A stretch of DNA of 64,000 nucleotides from Streptomyces sp. NRRL S-1022 (GTDB lineage: Bacteria; Actinomycetota; Actinomycetes; Streptomycetales; Streptomycetaceae), in assembly GCF_000720135.1 (NCBI RefSeq), contig NZ_JOIU01000007.1:217140-281139 (forward strand), written 5' to 3'. The translations under genes and the position numbers were made by a program. Positions 36,098 through 44,821 of this stretch are shown here, in pieces; positions within the stretch are counted from its first letter, which is position 1; the number at the start of each line of letters is the position of its first letter. A model generated the notes under the pieces. That model did no database searches and was not told the origin of the DNA. It saw only the letters and a list, made by a program, of their open reading frames with translations.

Positions 36098-36346
36098 ATG
36101 GCCGCCACTCAGGAAGAGATCGTCGCCGGTCTCGCCGAAATCGTGAACGAGATCGCCGGCATCCCGGTTGAGGACGTCCAGCTGGACAAGTCCTTCACCG
36201 ACGACCTGGACGTCGACTCGCTGTCCATGGTCGAGGTCGTCGTCGCCGCCGAGGAGCGCTTCGACGTGAAGATCCCGGACGAGGACGTCAAGAACCTCAA
36301 GACCGTCGGCGACGCGACCGACTACATCCTCAAGCACCAGGCCTGA
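36098..36346 (+). CDS. acpP: Acyl carrier protein
   Basis: An 82-residue acidic four-helix protein with phosphopantetheine site DVDSLSMVEV (Ser41). It carries growing acyl chains for the fatty-acid synthase. A good Shine-Dalgarno (AAGGAG) lies before the ATG. It is followed by two small hairpins before fabF. Confidence 0.97.
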   Translation: MAATQEEIVAGLAEIVNEIAGIPVEDVQLDKSFTDDLDVDSLSMVEVVVAAEERFDVKIPDEDVKNLKTVGDATDYILKHQA

Positions 36347-36377
36347 GCCACCCCCTAGGCCGCAGGCTGCAAGGCCC

Positions 36378-36418
36378 CGCCACCCGGCGGTGGCGCCGTA
36401 ATCCCCGCTGACGCGGGG
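36378..36418 (+). terminator. Two hairpins between acpP and fabF
   Basis: Hairpin 1: CGCCACC / GGTGGCG, loop CGGC (36378-36395). Hairpin 2: CCCCGC / GCGGGG, loop TGAC (36403-36418). Neither is followed by a T tract. They may partly attenuate transcription or protect the acpP end, helping ACP exceed FabF in amount. Confidence 0.45.
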
Positions 36419-36453
36419 GTAGTCCTCCCGTATCCGTTGGAGAAAGAATTCCC

Positions 36454-37716
36454 GTGAGCCCGACCAATCACACCGTGGTCGTCACCGGTATCGGCGCAAC
36501 CACACCGCTGGGTGGCGACGCAGCCTCGACCTGGGAGGCCCTGCTCGCCGGCACGTCCGGCGTCGGCCCCCTGGAGCAGGAGTGGGCGGCTCAGCTGCCG
36601 GTCCGTATCGCCGCGCAGATCGCCGTCGAGCCGGGCGAGATCATCCCCCGCCCGCAGGCCCGCAAGCTGGACCGGTCCGCGCAGTTCGCGCTGATCGCCG
36701 CTCAGGAGGCCTGGAAGGACGCCGGTTTCACCGCCAAGGCCGGTGAGGACTCGTCCGTCAACCCCGATCGTCTCGGTGCGGTCATCGCCTCCGGCATCGG
36801 CGGCGTGACGACCCTGCTGGACCAGTACGACGTTCTGCGGGAGAAGGGCGTACGCCGCGTCTCCCCGCACACCGTGCCGATGCTGATGCCCAACTCCCCG
36901 GCGGCCAACGTCGGGATCGAGCTGGGTGCGCGCGCCGGTGTGCACACCCCGGTCTCGGCCTGCGCCTCCGGCGCGGAGGCCATCGGGTACGCGATCGAGA
37001 TGATCCGCACCGGGCGTGCGGACGTGGTCGTGGCCGGTGGCACCGAGGCCGCCATCCACCCGCTGCCGATCGCCGCGTTCGGCAACATGATGGCGATGTC
37101 CAAGAACAACGACGACCCGCAGGGCGCCTCGCGTCCCTACGACGCCGGCCGGGACGGTTTCGTGCTCGGCGAGGGCGCCGGTGTGATCGTCCTGGAGTCC
37201 GAGGAGCACGCGAAGGCCCGCGGCGCCCGGATCTACGTGGAGGCGGTCGGCCAGGGCATCTCCGCCGACGCCCACCACATCACGCAGCCCGAACCGTCCG
37301 GCAACGGCATCGCGCACGCCTTGCAGAACCTGCTGGACAACACCGACCTGAAGCCGGCCGAGGTCGTGCACGTGAACGCGCACGCCACCTCCACGCCGCA
37401 GGGTGACGTCGCCGAGATCAAGGCGCTGCGCAAGGTGTTCGGCGACGACGTCGACCACATGGCGATCTCCGCGACCAAGTCGATGACCGGTCACCTGCTG
37501 GGCGGTGCCGGCGGTATCGAGACCGTCGCGTCGATCCTGGCGCTGGTGAACCGTACGGCGCCCCCGACGATCAACGTGGAGAACCTCGACCCCGAGGTCA
37601 ACGCGGACGTCGTCGTCGGTGCGGCGCGGGCTCTGCCCGAGGGCCGTATCGCCGCGCTGAACGACTCGTTCGGCTTCGGCGGCCACAACGTGGTCCTGGC
37701 GTTCCGGACGATCTGA
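36454..37716 (+). CDS. fabF: Beta-ketoacyl-ACP synthase II
   Basis: A 420-residue condensing enzyme with GTG start. The active site has Cys170 (PVSACASGAEA), His in NAHATSTPQGD and His in MTGHLLGGAG, with GFGGHN near the C-terminus. It elongates acyl-ACP with malonyl-ACP. Last gene of the operon, followed 7 bp later by a very strong terminator. Confidence 0.97.
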   Translation: MSPTNHTVVVTGIGATTPLGGDAASTWEALLAGTSGVGPLEQEWAAQLPVRIAAQIAVEPGEIIPRPQARKLDRSAQFALIAAQEAWKDAGFTAKAGEDSSVNPDRLGAVIASGIGGVTTLLDQYDVLREKGVRRVSPHTVPMLMPNSPAANVGIELGARAGVHTPVSACASGAEAIGYAIEMIRTGRADVVVAGGTEAAIHPLPIAAFGNMMAMSKNNDDPQGASRPYDAGRDGFVLGEGAGVIVLESEEHAKARGARIYVEAVGQGISADAHHITQPEPSGNGIAHALQNLLDNTDLKPAEVVHVNAHATSTPQGDVAEIKALRKVFGDDVDHMAISATKSMTGHLLGGAGGIETVASILALVNRTAPPTINVENLDPEVNADVVVGAARALPEGRIAALNDSFGFGGHNVVLAFRTI

Positions 37717-37723
37717 GTTCCAC

Positions 37724-37772
37724 CACGGCGAATGGCCCGGTCCCCCTGGTGGGGACCGGGCCATTCGCCGTG
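37724..37772. terminator. 22-bp terminator after fabF
   Basis: A perfect 22-bp inverted repeat (arms 37724-37745 and 37751-37772) with loop CTGGT. Arms begin CACGGCGAATGG and end CCATTCGCCGTG. No T tract, as usual in Streptomyces. It closes the fab operon and can also act on the opposite strand. Confidence 0.9.
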
Positions 37773-37816
37773 ACCGGTGCCGGTTCGCCGCCGGGTGCGG
37801 CTCCGTCGTGGCTGCT

Positions 37817-37846
37817 GGCGCAGTTCCCCGCGCCCCTCCAGGCCGG
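37817..37846. repeat. Dispersed intergenic repeat, partial copy
   Basis: GGCGCAGTTCCCCGCGCCCC followed by TCCAGGCCGG. It shares its first 20 bases with the repeat after aceE (24616) and ends directly at the stop codon of the DUF3145 gene. Confidence 0.55.
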
Positions 37847-38341
37847 CTACACCACCTGGTGCAGCCAACGCACCGGTGCGCCCTCGCCCGCATAGCGGAA
37901 CGGTTCCAGCTCGTCGTCCCAGGGCTTGCCCAGGAGCTTGGCGATCTCCGCCTCCAGGTCGGTCTCGCCCCGCTGAGAGCGGGTCAGCGCGGCGCGCAGG
38001 CGGTCCTCGGGGATCAGGATGTCCCCGTGGATACCGGTGACGGCATGGAAGATGCCCAGGTCGGGGGTGCAGCTGTAGCGCTCGCCCTCGGCGGTGGGGC
38101 AGGGCTCGGCGGTCACCTCGAAGCGCAGCAGGTGCCAGCCGCGCAGCGCGGAGGCGAGTTTGGAGGCGGTGCCGGCCTCGCCCTGCCAGGAGAACTCCGA
38201 GCGCCAGGTGCCGGGGGCCGCGGGCTGCCGGATCCAGTCGAGGTTGACGCGCGTGCCGAGCACCCCCGCGACGGCCCACTCGACGTGCGGGCACAGCGCG
38301 CGCGGCGCGGAGTGCACGTACAGAACTCCACGTGTCGTCAC
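37847..38341 (-). CDS. DUF3145 family protein
   Basis: A 164-residue cytoplasmic protein: TTRGVLYVHSAPRALCPHVEWA opening, RSEFSWQGEAGTASKLAS, GWHLLRFEVTAEP and PWDDELEPFRYAGEG. This matches DUF3145, conserved near the fab operon in Streptomyces; function unknown. The GTG at 38341 has GGAGG 6 bp upstream. It is convergent with fabF. Confidence 0.92.
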   Translation of the reverse strand: MTTRGVLYVHSAPRALCPHVEWAVAGVLGTRVNLDWIRQPAAPGTWRSEFSWQGEAGTASKLASALRGWHLLRFEVTAEPCPTAEGERYSCTPDLGIFHAVTGIHGDILIPEDRLRAALTRSQRGETDLEAEIAKLLGKPWDDELEPFRYAGEGAPVRWLHQVV

Positions 38342-38596
38342 CGGAACCTCCGGGCAGAGCGGGACATCTTGCGGACTGGCTGGGCGGCTGTGGCGCGACG
38401 GCCGCGTTGATGGCGAGGCTACCCTGCGGCGGCGCAAGGAGTGTGACGTACCGTCGGTCCCGGTCCCAGGAAACCGCCGCCATTCACCCAGGGGGACGCT
38501 TGTACGGGGGTGCGCCGTTCCCGGAGACGGGACCGGGAACCCCCGCGCGTTGTCATGGAGGGAAGAGCCGTCCGTCGAGCGAGGGGAACAGCAGGG

Positions 38597-39481
38597 ATGC
38601 GGAAGCGAACCCACCGTGTGCGGGCCGGCCTCGCCGTCGTGGCGGCCGTGGTGCTGGGCGCCGCCGGCTGTGCCGGCGGGGACGGGCACGTACCGGCCCC
38701 GAAAGGCTCCGCGGCGCGCGCGGTCCGGCCCCCGGTGTGGGACCGCAGTCCCGACTCCGTCGCCGCGGTGGGCGACTCCATCACGCGCGGCTTCGACGCG
38801 TGCACGGTGTTGTCGGACTGCCCGGAGGTGTCGTGGGCGACGGGCGGTGACGCGCGGGTGGACAGCCTGGCGGTGCGGCTGCTGGGTGCGGCCCGGGCGG
38901 CGCAGCACAGCTGGAACTACGCGGTGACCGGCGCCCGCATGGCCGATCTGCCGGAGCAGATGGAGCAGGCCGCCGCGCACGGCCCGGAGCTGGTGACGGT
39001 GATGGTGGGCGCGAACGACGCCTGCCGGTCCTCGGCGTCGGCGATGACCCCGGTGGCCGACTTCCGGGCGAACTTCGAGGAGGCGATGGGGACCCTGCGC
39101 TCGTCGCTGCCGAAGACGCAGGTGTACGTGGCGAGCGTACCGAACCTGAAGCGGCTCTGGTCCGAGGGGCGGACGAACATGCTGGGCAAGCAGGTGTGGA
39201 AGCTGGGCATCTGCCCCTCGATGCTGGCCGACGCGGACGATCTGACCAGTGCGGCGATGGTGCGCCGGGACGGGGTGCAGCAGCGGGTGGTGGAGTACAA
39301 CAAGGTGTTGAAGGAGGTCTGCGCGAAGGACCGCCGCTGCCGCTTCGACGACAACGCGGTGTACGACTACCGCTTCGGCACGGACCAGCTCAGCCAGTGG
39401 GACTGGTTCCACCCCAGCACGGACGGCCAGGCGCGGCTCGCGGAGATCGCGTACCGCAGGATCACGGCGAGGCGGCCGTGA
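38597..39481 (+). CDS. Exported SGNH/GDSL-family esterase
   Basis: A 294-residue secreted hydrolase. It starts with a signal peptide (RKRTHRVRAGLAVVAAVVLGAAGC); the Cys could be a lipoprotein anchor, though the lipobox is weak. The SGNH blocks are block I VAAVGDSITRGFD (Ser), Gly in NYAVTGARMADL, Asn in VGANDACR, and the Asp-His pair in WDWFHPS. It acts outside the cell on esters, perhaps lipids or acylated polysaccharide. The ATG at 38597 has GCAGGG upstream. It ends 14 bp before galM. Confidence 0.92.
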   Translation: MRKRTHRVRAGLAVVAAVVLGAAGCAGGDGHVPAPKGSAARAVRPPVWDRSPDSVAAVGDSITRGFDACTVLSDCPEVSWATGGDARVDSLAVRLLGAARAAQHSWNYAVTGARMADLPEQMEQAAAHGPELVTVMVGANDACRSSASAMTPVADFRANFEEAMGTLRSSLPKTQVYVASVPNLKRLWSEGRTNMLGKQVWKLGICPSMLADADDLTSAAMVRRDGVQQRVVEYNKVLKEVCAKDRRCRFDDNAVYDYRFGTDQLSQWDWFHPSTDGQARLAEIAYRRITARRP

Positions 39482-39495
39482 CCTAGGGTCTGCAC

Positions 39496-40467
39496 ATGAA
39501 CGAACTTTTCGGCACACTTTCCGACGGCACGGCGGTGCACCGGTGGACGCTGGAGCGCGGCGGGGTGCGGGTGCGGGTGCTGTCGTACGGCGGGATCGTG
39601 CAGTCGGTCGAGGTCCCGGACGGGGACGGGCGGACGACGGACGTGGTGCTGGGTTTCCCTGATCTCGACGGCTATCTGGCGCATCCGGAGCCGTACCTGG
39701 GTGCCGTGATCGGCCGGTACGCGAACCGGATCGGGGGCGGCCGGTTCACGCTGGACGGCCGGACGTACGCGGTGGCGCGGAACGAGGGCCCGAACTCGCT
39801 GCACGGCGGCGAGCGCGGTTTCGACAAGCGGGTGTGGGAGGTGACGCCCGTCGCGCACGGGCTGCGTCTGAGCCGGGTGAGCCCGCACGGCGAGGAGGGC
39901 TTCCCCGGCCGGCTGGCGGTGACGGTGACCTACACGCTCGGGGAGTCGGGTGCGCTGCGGATCGCGTACGAGGCGGTCACCGACGCGCCGACGGTGGTGA
40001 ACCTGACGAACCACACGTACTGGAACCTGAGCGGCTCCGGCCACACCGGCGACCACGAGCTACGGCTGGCCGCGTCCCGGTACACGCCGGTGGACGCGGA
40101 CCTGATCCCCGCCGGGGGGCCGGCGGACGTCACGGGGTCCCGCTTCGACTTCCGTACGGCCCGCAAGACCGGCTCCGGCTACGACCACAACTTCGTGCTC
40201 GACAAGGGGCCGACAGCGGCGGCCGAGGAGGTGGCCGAGCTGCGCGACCCCGCGTCCGGGCGAACCCTCACGGTGGCGACGACCGAGCCGGGGCTCCAGC
40301 TGTACACCGGCGACCATCTGTCCGGCCCGTTCTTCCCGGGCGCGGGGACCGCCCTGGAGACGCAGCACTTCCCGGACTCCCCCAACCGGCCCGACTTCCC
40401 GGGCACGGTACTGCGGCCCGGGGAGGTCTTCCGGTCCGAGACGGTGTACGCCGTCTCGGCGGCCTAG
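39496..40467 (+). CDS. galM: Aldose 1-epimerase (cytoplasmic)
   Basis: A 323-residue GalM-family protein: LSYGGIVQSVEVPD, GRYANRIGGGRFTLDG, NSLHGGERGFDKRVW (His), LTNHTYWNLSG (His) and a catalytic Glu near ETQHFPDSPN. It interconverts alpha and beta anomers of aldoses. No signal peptide, unlike the paralogue at 59621. It ends before a large bidirectional hairpin. Confidence 0.95.
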   Translation: MNELFGTLSDGTAVHRWTLERGGVRVRVLSYGGIVQSVEVPDGDGRTTDVVLGFPDLDGYLAHPEPYLGAVIGRYANRIGGGRFTLDGRTYAVARNEGPNSLHGGERGFDKRVWEVTPVAHGLRLSRVSPHGEEGFPGRLAVTVTYTLGESGALRIAYEAVTDAPTVVNLTNHTYWNLSGSGHTGDHELRLAASRYTPVDADLIPAGGPADVTGSRFDFRTARKTGSGYDHNFVLDKGPTAAAEEVAELRDPASGRTLTVATTEPGLQLYTGDHLSGPFFPGAGTALETQHFPDSPNRPDFPGTVLRPGEVFRSETVYAVSAA

Positions 40468-40494
40468 CCGCCACCGGTCACCCGGACGGCGCGG

Positions 40495-40542
40495 GAGGCC
40501 TCCGGGCCGGCGGGACGGAAGTCCCACCGGCCCGGAGGCCTC
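40495..40542. terminator. Bidirectional terminator between galM and the Gly-Ala gene
   Basis: A 16-bp perfect stem (40495-40510 with 40527-40542) continues after one mismatch as GGGA/TCCC, loop about 6 nt. It lies between two convergent genes and can stop both. Confidence 0.85.
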
Positions 40543-40586
40543 GACCGTGGCGAGCGATCTCACCACCGAGCCGCCCCCAACCCGAC

Positions 40587-41405
40587 TCAGCCACCAGCCC
40601 CGGCACCCGCACCGGCCCCGGCTCCAGCGCCCGCCCCGGCTCCAGCCCCGGCGCCCGCTCCGGCTCCAGCACCCGCTCCGGCACCGGCACCCGCACCGGC
40701 TCCAGCACCCGCTCCGGCACCAGCACCCGCTCCGGCCCCGGCACCCGCACCAGCCCCGGCTCCGGCACCCGCACCAGCTCCTGCGCCCGCACCCGCGCCG
40801 GCCCCAGCACCCGCACCGGCCCCAGCACCCGCGCCAGCCCCGGCGCCAGCACCCGCACCGGCACCCGCGCCAGCCCCGGCACCAGCCCCGGCGCCAGCAC
40901 CCGCACCGGCACCCGCGCCAGCCCCGGCACCAGCCCCGGCGCCAGCACCCGCACCTGCACCAGCGCCCGCACCAGCACCAGCACCAGCGCCGGCACCAGC
41001 CCCTGCGCCAGCACCCGCACCGGCCCCAGCACCCGCACCGGCTCCAGCACCGGCGCCCGCGCCAGCCCCTGCTCCGGCACCCGCACCCGCACCCGCCCCA
41101 GCACCCGCACCAGCCCCGGCTCCGGCCCCAGCACCCGCACCCGCACCCGCCCCAGCCCCGGCACCCGCACCAGCCCCGGCGCCCGCGCCCTTGGGCGGCT
41201 TGTTGTGGTTGTTGTGGTTGTTGTGGTTGCCCTTGTGCTGGGGGCTGTGCTTGGCGTGGTCGTGGGCCTGGGTGTGTACGGCCTGCGGCGCCATCGGCGC
41301 GGCGAACGCGGCGGTGGGGAGCAGTACACCGCCGGCCGCCAGGGCGACCGTGGTGGCCAGCATCGCGAGCCGCTTCTTGCCGGTCTTGCGCTCGATGTTC
41401 GTCAT
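40587..41405 (-). CDS. Exported Gly-Ala repeat (silk-like) protein
   Basis: A 272-residue protein. Residues 1-36 are a signal peptide (KKRLAMLATTVALAAGGVLLP...AFAA). A short His/Asn/Gln/Lys-rich segment (KHSPQHKGNHNNHNNHNKPPKG, 52-73) follows. From 74 to 272 the chain is an uninterrupted alternation of Ala and Gly, about 99 dipeptides, ending GG. Codons vary synonymously (GGT/GGG/GGC/GGA and GCG/GCC/GCT), which argues that the peptide, not only the DNA, is conserved. Poly(GA) forms beta-sheet crystals in silk; a fibrous or surface role is an inference. It contains a 48-bp tandem duplication. I know no named family. The convergent terminator and intact signal peptide support a real gene. Confidence 0.75.
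   Translation of the reverse strand: MTNIERKTGKKRLAMLATTVALAAGGVLLPTAAFAAPMAPQAVHTQAHDHAKHSPQHKGNHNNHNNHNKPPKGAGAGAGAGAGAGAGAGAGAGAGAGAGAGAGAGAGAGAGAGAGAGAGAGAGAGAGAGAGAGAGAGAGAGAGAGAGAGAGAGAGAGAGAGAGAGAGAGAGAGAGAGAGAGAGAGAGAGAGAGAGAGAGAGAGAGAGAGAGAGAGAGAGAGAGAGAGAGAGAGAGAGAGAGAGAGAGAGAGAGAGAGAGAGAGAGAGAGAGG
40845..40955 (-). repeat. 48-bp tandem repeat inside the Gly-Ala gene
   Basis: Units 40845-40892 and 40893-40940 are identical; 15 further bases start a third. Identity at synonymous positions shows a recent in-frame duplication of 16 codons, so the repeat length probably varies between strains. Confidence 0.85.
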
Positions 41406-41543
41406 GGGAATCCGCCTCCGTGGGGGTTGTGCCCGAGCCGTTCTCGGGCTGCTTCAAATGAACCCCGGCGGCGGCACCCCGGTCAGGTTCCGGGAAGTCG
41501 TAACTTGACGGACCGGACATACCGCTGTTAAACGCACAAAACG

Positions 41544-41579
41544 AGCCCCGGCCCAGGGGTCAGGTCCCGGGCCGGGGCT
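41544..41579. terminator. Terminator after the GH3 gene
   Basis: An 11-bp perfect stem (AGCCCCGGCCC / GGGCCGGGGCT) with further GGG/CCC pairing inside. It lies 26 bp past the GH3 stop on the minus strand and before the Gly-Ala gene start. Confidence 0.75.
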
Positions 41580-41604
41580 GCTCGTGCGGGAGGCTTGTCC
41601 CGGA

Positions 41605-44046
41605 TCAGACGTTAATCGGCGCGCTCAGCCTCCGGTCGGCGATCGAGCGTCCGGCGGTGATCTCGTACGAACCCTTCACACATGCCCACGCCTTCCCCGT
41701 TTCGTCCCAGACCTCGAAGGTCCGGCGCGGCAGCTCCACGGTGACCTCGGCACTCTCCCCCGGACCGGCCTCGACGGACGCGAAGCCCGCCAGCCGGTGC
41801 GCCGGGCGCTCGGGGCCGGGCCCGGTCGGGGAGACGTAGACCTGGACGACCTCCCGCCCGGCCCGCTCGCCGGTGTTGCGCACGCGGACGCGGACGGTGG
41901 TGCCGTCGACGTCCAGGGCCTCGTAGGCCCAGTCGGTGTAGCCGAGGCCGTGGCCGAAGGGGTAGGAGGGGGTGCGGCCGGCCTTTTCCCAGGCCCGGTA
42001 GCCGATGAAGACGCCCTCGCTGTACGGCAGTTCGCCGTCGGTCGGGACGACCCGGGTGACCGGGGCGTCGGCGAGGGAGCCCCAGGTGGTGGGGAGCCGG
42101 CCGCCGGGCTCGTGGGCGCCGGTGAGGACGTCGGCGAGGGCGGCGCCGCCCTCCTGGCCGGGGAACCAGGTCAGCAGGACGGCGGCGACCTCGTCCCGCC
42201 AGGGCAGCTCCACCGGGGAGCCGGCGTTGACGACCACGACGGTGTTCGGGTTGGCGGCGGCGACCGCGCGGACCAGGTCGTCCTGGCGGCCGGGCAGGGT
42301 GAGGTCCCGGCGGTCGAAGCCCTCGGACTCCACCCGGTCGGTGGTGGCGACCACGACGACGGCCGTGCCGGCGCCGCGGGCGGCCTCGACGGCCTCGGCG
42401 ATCAGCTCGTCGGGGTCGCGCCGCGGCCCGGAGTGGGCGAGCGCGAAGCCGACCACCTTCATCGGGAGGTCCTCGGGGATCCGGACGACATGGGTGAGGG
42501 AGACGTCGACCGGTTCGCCGGCGGTCAGCTCCACCTCGGCGCGGGGGGCGGGGGCGCCGAAGAAGGCCTCGAAGGGGTCGTCCTTGCCGGGGCGCTGGTC
42601 GTCGTCGTAGTACGTCGTGCCGCCGACGGTGAGGGTGAAGGGGCCCGTGCCCTTGATCCCGAAGGTGTGCGGGCCGGACTCGCGGGGGGTGAAGGTGCCG
42701 GTCAGCTCGACGGTGTCCAGGGTGTCGTGGGTGACGCCGTCGGGGAGGTCGGAGCCCATCCACTGGATGAGCCCGCCGGGGGCGGAGCGGGTGCCGATGA
42801 CCTCGCCGGCGGCGTCGCGGCACACGGCGCCCAGGCTGAAGCTCTGGTCGGCGACGGCCATTTCGGTGGCCGGGTCGGCGCCGACGGCGTAGCTGAGAGT
42901 GCCCTCGGGGAGCGCGGCGGTGAGGCCGTCGAGCGGGGAGACGATCCGGGCCGGGAAGACGGTGGCCGAACCGCCGCCGAGCACCCGGGCGTCGCGGGCG
43001 GCGGCGCCGATCAGGGCCACGGTGCCATGGGGCGGCAACGGCAGGGCGCGGTTCTCGTTGCGGACGAGGACGAAGGAGCGGCGGGCGATCTCGCGGGCCA
43101 GCGCCTCGCCGTCGACCGGCGCGGGCGGCTGCGCGACCTCCGGTTCGGCGCCGGCCAGGATGCCGACGCGGGCGGCGAGCCGCAGGACCCGGCGGACGGC
43201 CGCGTCGACCGTGGCCTCGGCGACCCTGCCGTCCCGCACGGCCCGGGCGAGTGCGGGGCCGTAGACGGTCCGGGGGCCGGGCATGGCGACGTCCAGGCCG
43301 CCGCCCGCGGCACCGACGGTGTCGCGGGCGGCCGTCCAGTCGGAGACGTTGAAGCCGTCGAAGCCCCATTCGCCGCGCAGGACCTCGTCGACGAGGTGGT
43401 GGTGCTCGGTCATCGTCGTGCCGTTGACCGTGTTGTAGGCGGTCATGACGCCCCAGGGGCGGGCGTTCTCGACGATGGCCTCGAAGGGGGCCAGGTACAG
43501 CTCGCGCAGGGCGCGTTCGGGAACCAGGTTGTTCACCGTGAGGCGGTCGGTCTCGGCGTCGTTGGCGACGAAGTGCTTGACGGTGGTGCCGACTCCGCCG
43601 GACTGGACGCCGCGGACGTAGCCGGCGCCGATGACGCCGGTGAGGTACGGGTCCTCGCTGTAGCACTCGAAGTGGCGGCCGCCGAGCGGGGAGCGGTGCA
43701 GGTTGACCGTGGGGGCGAGCAGGACGTGGACGCCCTTGCGGCGGGCCTCCTGGGCGAGCAGGACACCGGCGCGGCGGGCGAGCCCCGGGTCCCAGGTGGC
43801 GGCGAGCGCGGTCGGGGAGGGCAGGGCGACGGACGGGTCGTCGGCGGTCCAGCGCACGCCCCGGACGCCGATCGGGCCGTCCGACATCACCAGGGACGCC
43901 AGGCCGATCTCGGGCAGCGCGGGCAGGGTCCACATGTCCTGGCCGGCCAGCAGTCGCGCCTTGGTGTCGAGGTCGAGCGCGCCGAGGGCGGCCTCCACGA
44001 CCGCCTCGCGGGCCCTCTCGGCCGGGGTGGGCTGGGCTCCCGCCAT
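41605..44046 (-). CDS. Glycoside hydrolase family 3 beta-glucosidase
   Basis: An 813-residue cytoplasmic enzyme. The N-terminal GH3 barrel has KHFVANDAE and the nucleophile in GFNVSDWTAA (Asp236). The second GH3 domain is from about 300, interrupted by a PA14-like beta domain (about 390-520, with FTPRESGPHTFGIKGTGPF). A fibronectin-III-like domain lies at the end (VRVRVRNTGERAGREVVQVYV). This architecture is typical of bacterial beta-glucosidases acting on plant oligosaccharides. No signal peptide. The ATG at 44046 was chosen for GGAGGAA upstream. It is divergent from a TetR gene, its probable regulator. Confidence 0.95.
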   Translation of the reverse strand: MAGAQPTPAERAREAVVEAALGALDLDTKARLLAGQDMWTLPALPEIGLASLVMSDGPIGVRGVRWTADDPSVALPSPTALAATWDPGLARRAGVLLAQEARRKGVHVLLAPTVNLHRSPLGGRHFECYSEDPYLTGVIGAGYVRGVQSGGVGTTVKHFVANDAETDRLTVNNLVPERALRELYLAPFEAIVENARPWGVMTAYNTVNGTTMTEHHHLVDEVLRGEWGFDGFNVSDWTAARDTVGAAGGGLDVAMPGPRTVYGPALARAVRDGRVAEATVDAAVRRVLRLAARVGILAGAEPEVAQPPAPVDGEALAREIARRSFVLVRNENRALPLPPHGTVALIGAAARDARVLGGGSATVFPARIVSPLDGLTAALPEGTLSYAVGADPATEMAVADQSFSLGAVCRDAAGEVIGTRSAPGGLIQWMGSDLPDGVTHDTLDTVELTGTFTPRESGPHTFGIKGTGPFTLTVGGTTYYDDDQRPGKDDPFEAFFGAPAPRAEVELTAGEPVDVSLTHVVRIPEDLPMKVVGFALAHSGPRRDPDELIAEAVEAARGAGTAVVVVATTDRVESEGFDRRDLTLPGRQDDLVRAVAAANPNTVVVVNAGSPVELPWRDEVAAVLLTWFPGQEGGAALADVLTGAHEPGGRLPTTWGSLADAPVTRVVPTDGELPYSEGVFIGYRAWEKAGRTPSYPFGHGLGYTDWAYEALDVDGTTVRVRVRNTGERAGREVVQVYVSPTGPGPERPAHRLAGFASVEAGPGESAEVTVELPRRTFEVWDETGKAWACVKGSYEITAGRSIADRRLSAPINV

Positions 44047-44117
44047 AACGGTTCCTCCTCGTCGAGTCCGTGCAGGTGGGTCCATCGTGCCCGGGACGCC
44101 TGTAGAGCGGTAGGTTT

Positions 44118-44134
44118 CGTTATCTTGCCGTTAT
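44118..44134. promoter_or_regulatory. Tandem CGTTAT sites between the GH3 and tetR genes
   Basis: CGTTAT at 44118-44123 and 44129-44134 (11-bp period). A third CCGTTAT lies inverted over the GH3 start codon. These are candidate TetR sites for both divergent genes; the pattern is suggestive only. Confidence 0.35.
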
Positions 44135-44149
44135 ATTCGAGGGAGAGGG

Positions 44150-44731
44150 ATGTCGTACCGTGACGTCATGAACGCGAGGGTCAGGAGCGAGGAGCGGCGG
44201 GCGGAGCTCGTCGGGGCCGCGCTCGAAGTGATCGCCGAGCGGGGGTACCGGGGGGCGAGCCTGGCCGCGGTGGCCGAGCGCGTCGGGCTCACCCAGCAGG
44301 GGCTGCTGCACCACTTCCCCACCAAGGACGCCCTGCTGGTGGCGGTGCTCCAGGAGCGGGACCGGTGGGACGCGGTGCCGGACTCGCAGTGGCGGGTGGA
44401 CCTGCTGGCCTCGCTGGTCGAGTACAACGCGATGCGGCCGGCGATCATCCAGACCTTCTCCGCGCTGCTCGGTGAGAGCGTGACGGAGGGGCATCCGGCG
44501 CGGGACTACTTCACGGAGCGGTACGCCCGTGTCCGGGCGACCATGGCCTCGGTGCTGCGCGCCGAGTACGGTGACCGGCTGCCGAACGGGCTCACCCCCG
44601 AGCGGACCGCTCCGCTGCTCGTGGCGGTGATGGACGGCCTCCAGTACCAGTGGCTCCTGGACCCGGAGGCGGTGGACATGCCGGGCGCCTTCCGCGACTT
44701 CCTGCGGTTGCTGGGCGAGCCGGCGCAGTAG
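44150..44731 (+). CDS. TetR family regulator
   Basis: A 193-residue regulator. HTH: RRAELVGAALEVIAERGYRGASLAAVAERVGLTQQGLLHHFPTKDALL (residues 15-62). The C-terminal helical domain binds an unknown ligand. It is divergent from the GH3 glycosidase, so it is probably the repressor of that gene, with an oligosaccharide-derived inducer (inference). The ATG at 44150 follows a purine-rich GGGAGAGGG. Confidence 0.93.
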   Translation: MSYRDVMNARVRSEERRAELVGAALEVIAERGYRGASLAAVAERVGLTQQGLLHHFPTKDALLVAVLQERDRWDAVPDSQWRVDLLASLVEYNAMRPAIIQTFSALLGESVTEGHPARDYFTERYARVRATMASVLRAEYGDRLPNGLTPERTAPLLVAVMDGLQYQWLLDPEAVDMPGAFRDFLRLLGEPAQ

Positions 44732-44821
44732 GGCCGCGCGCGGGCCACCATGGCGGCCGGACCTCACGGGGCATACCGTGGAGCGGCTCGTGTCCGCCAG
44801 TGAGGGAAGGACCCAACCCCC

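Noticed and set aside
34048..37716. Type II polyketide synthase cluster
   Set aside because: Gene order fabD-fabH-acpP-fabF with fasR upstream is the primary fatty-acid operon; there is no chain-length factor, cyclase or ketoreductase.
40600..41190. CRISPR-like tandem repeats
   Set aside because: The period is 6-48 bp with no unique spacers; the array is coding repeat, and no cas genes are present.
39834..41531. A plus-strand frame encoding Thr/Ser/Arg-rich repeats opposite the Gly-Ala gene
   Set aside because: It lacks a signal peptide or start signal of its own and overlaps galM out of frame; the repeat DNA is open in several frames by composition.
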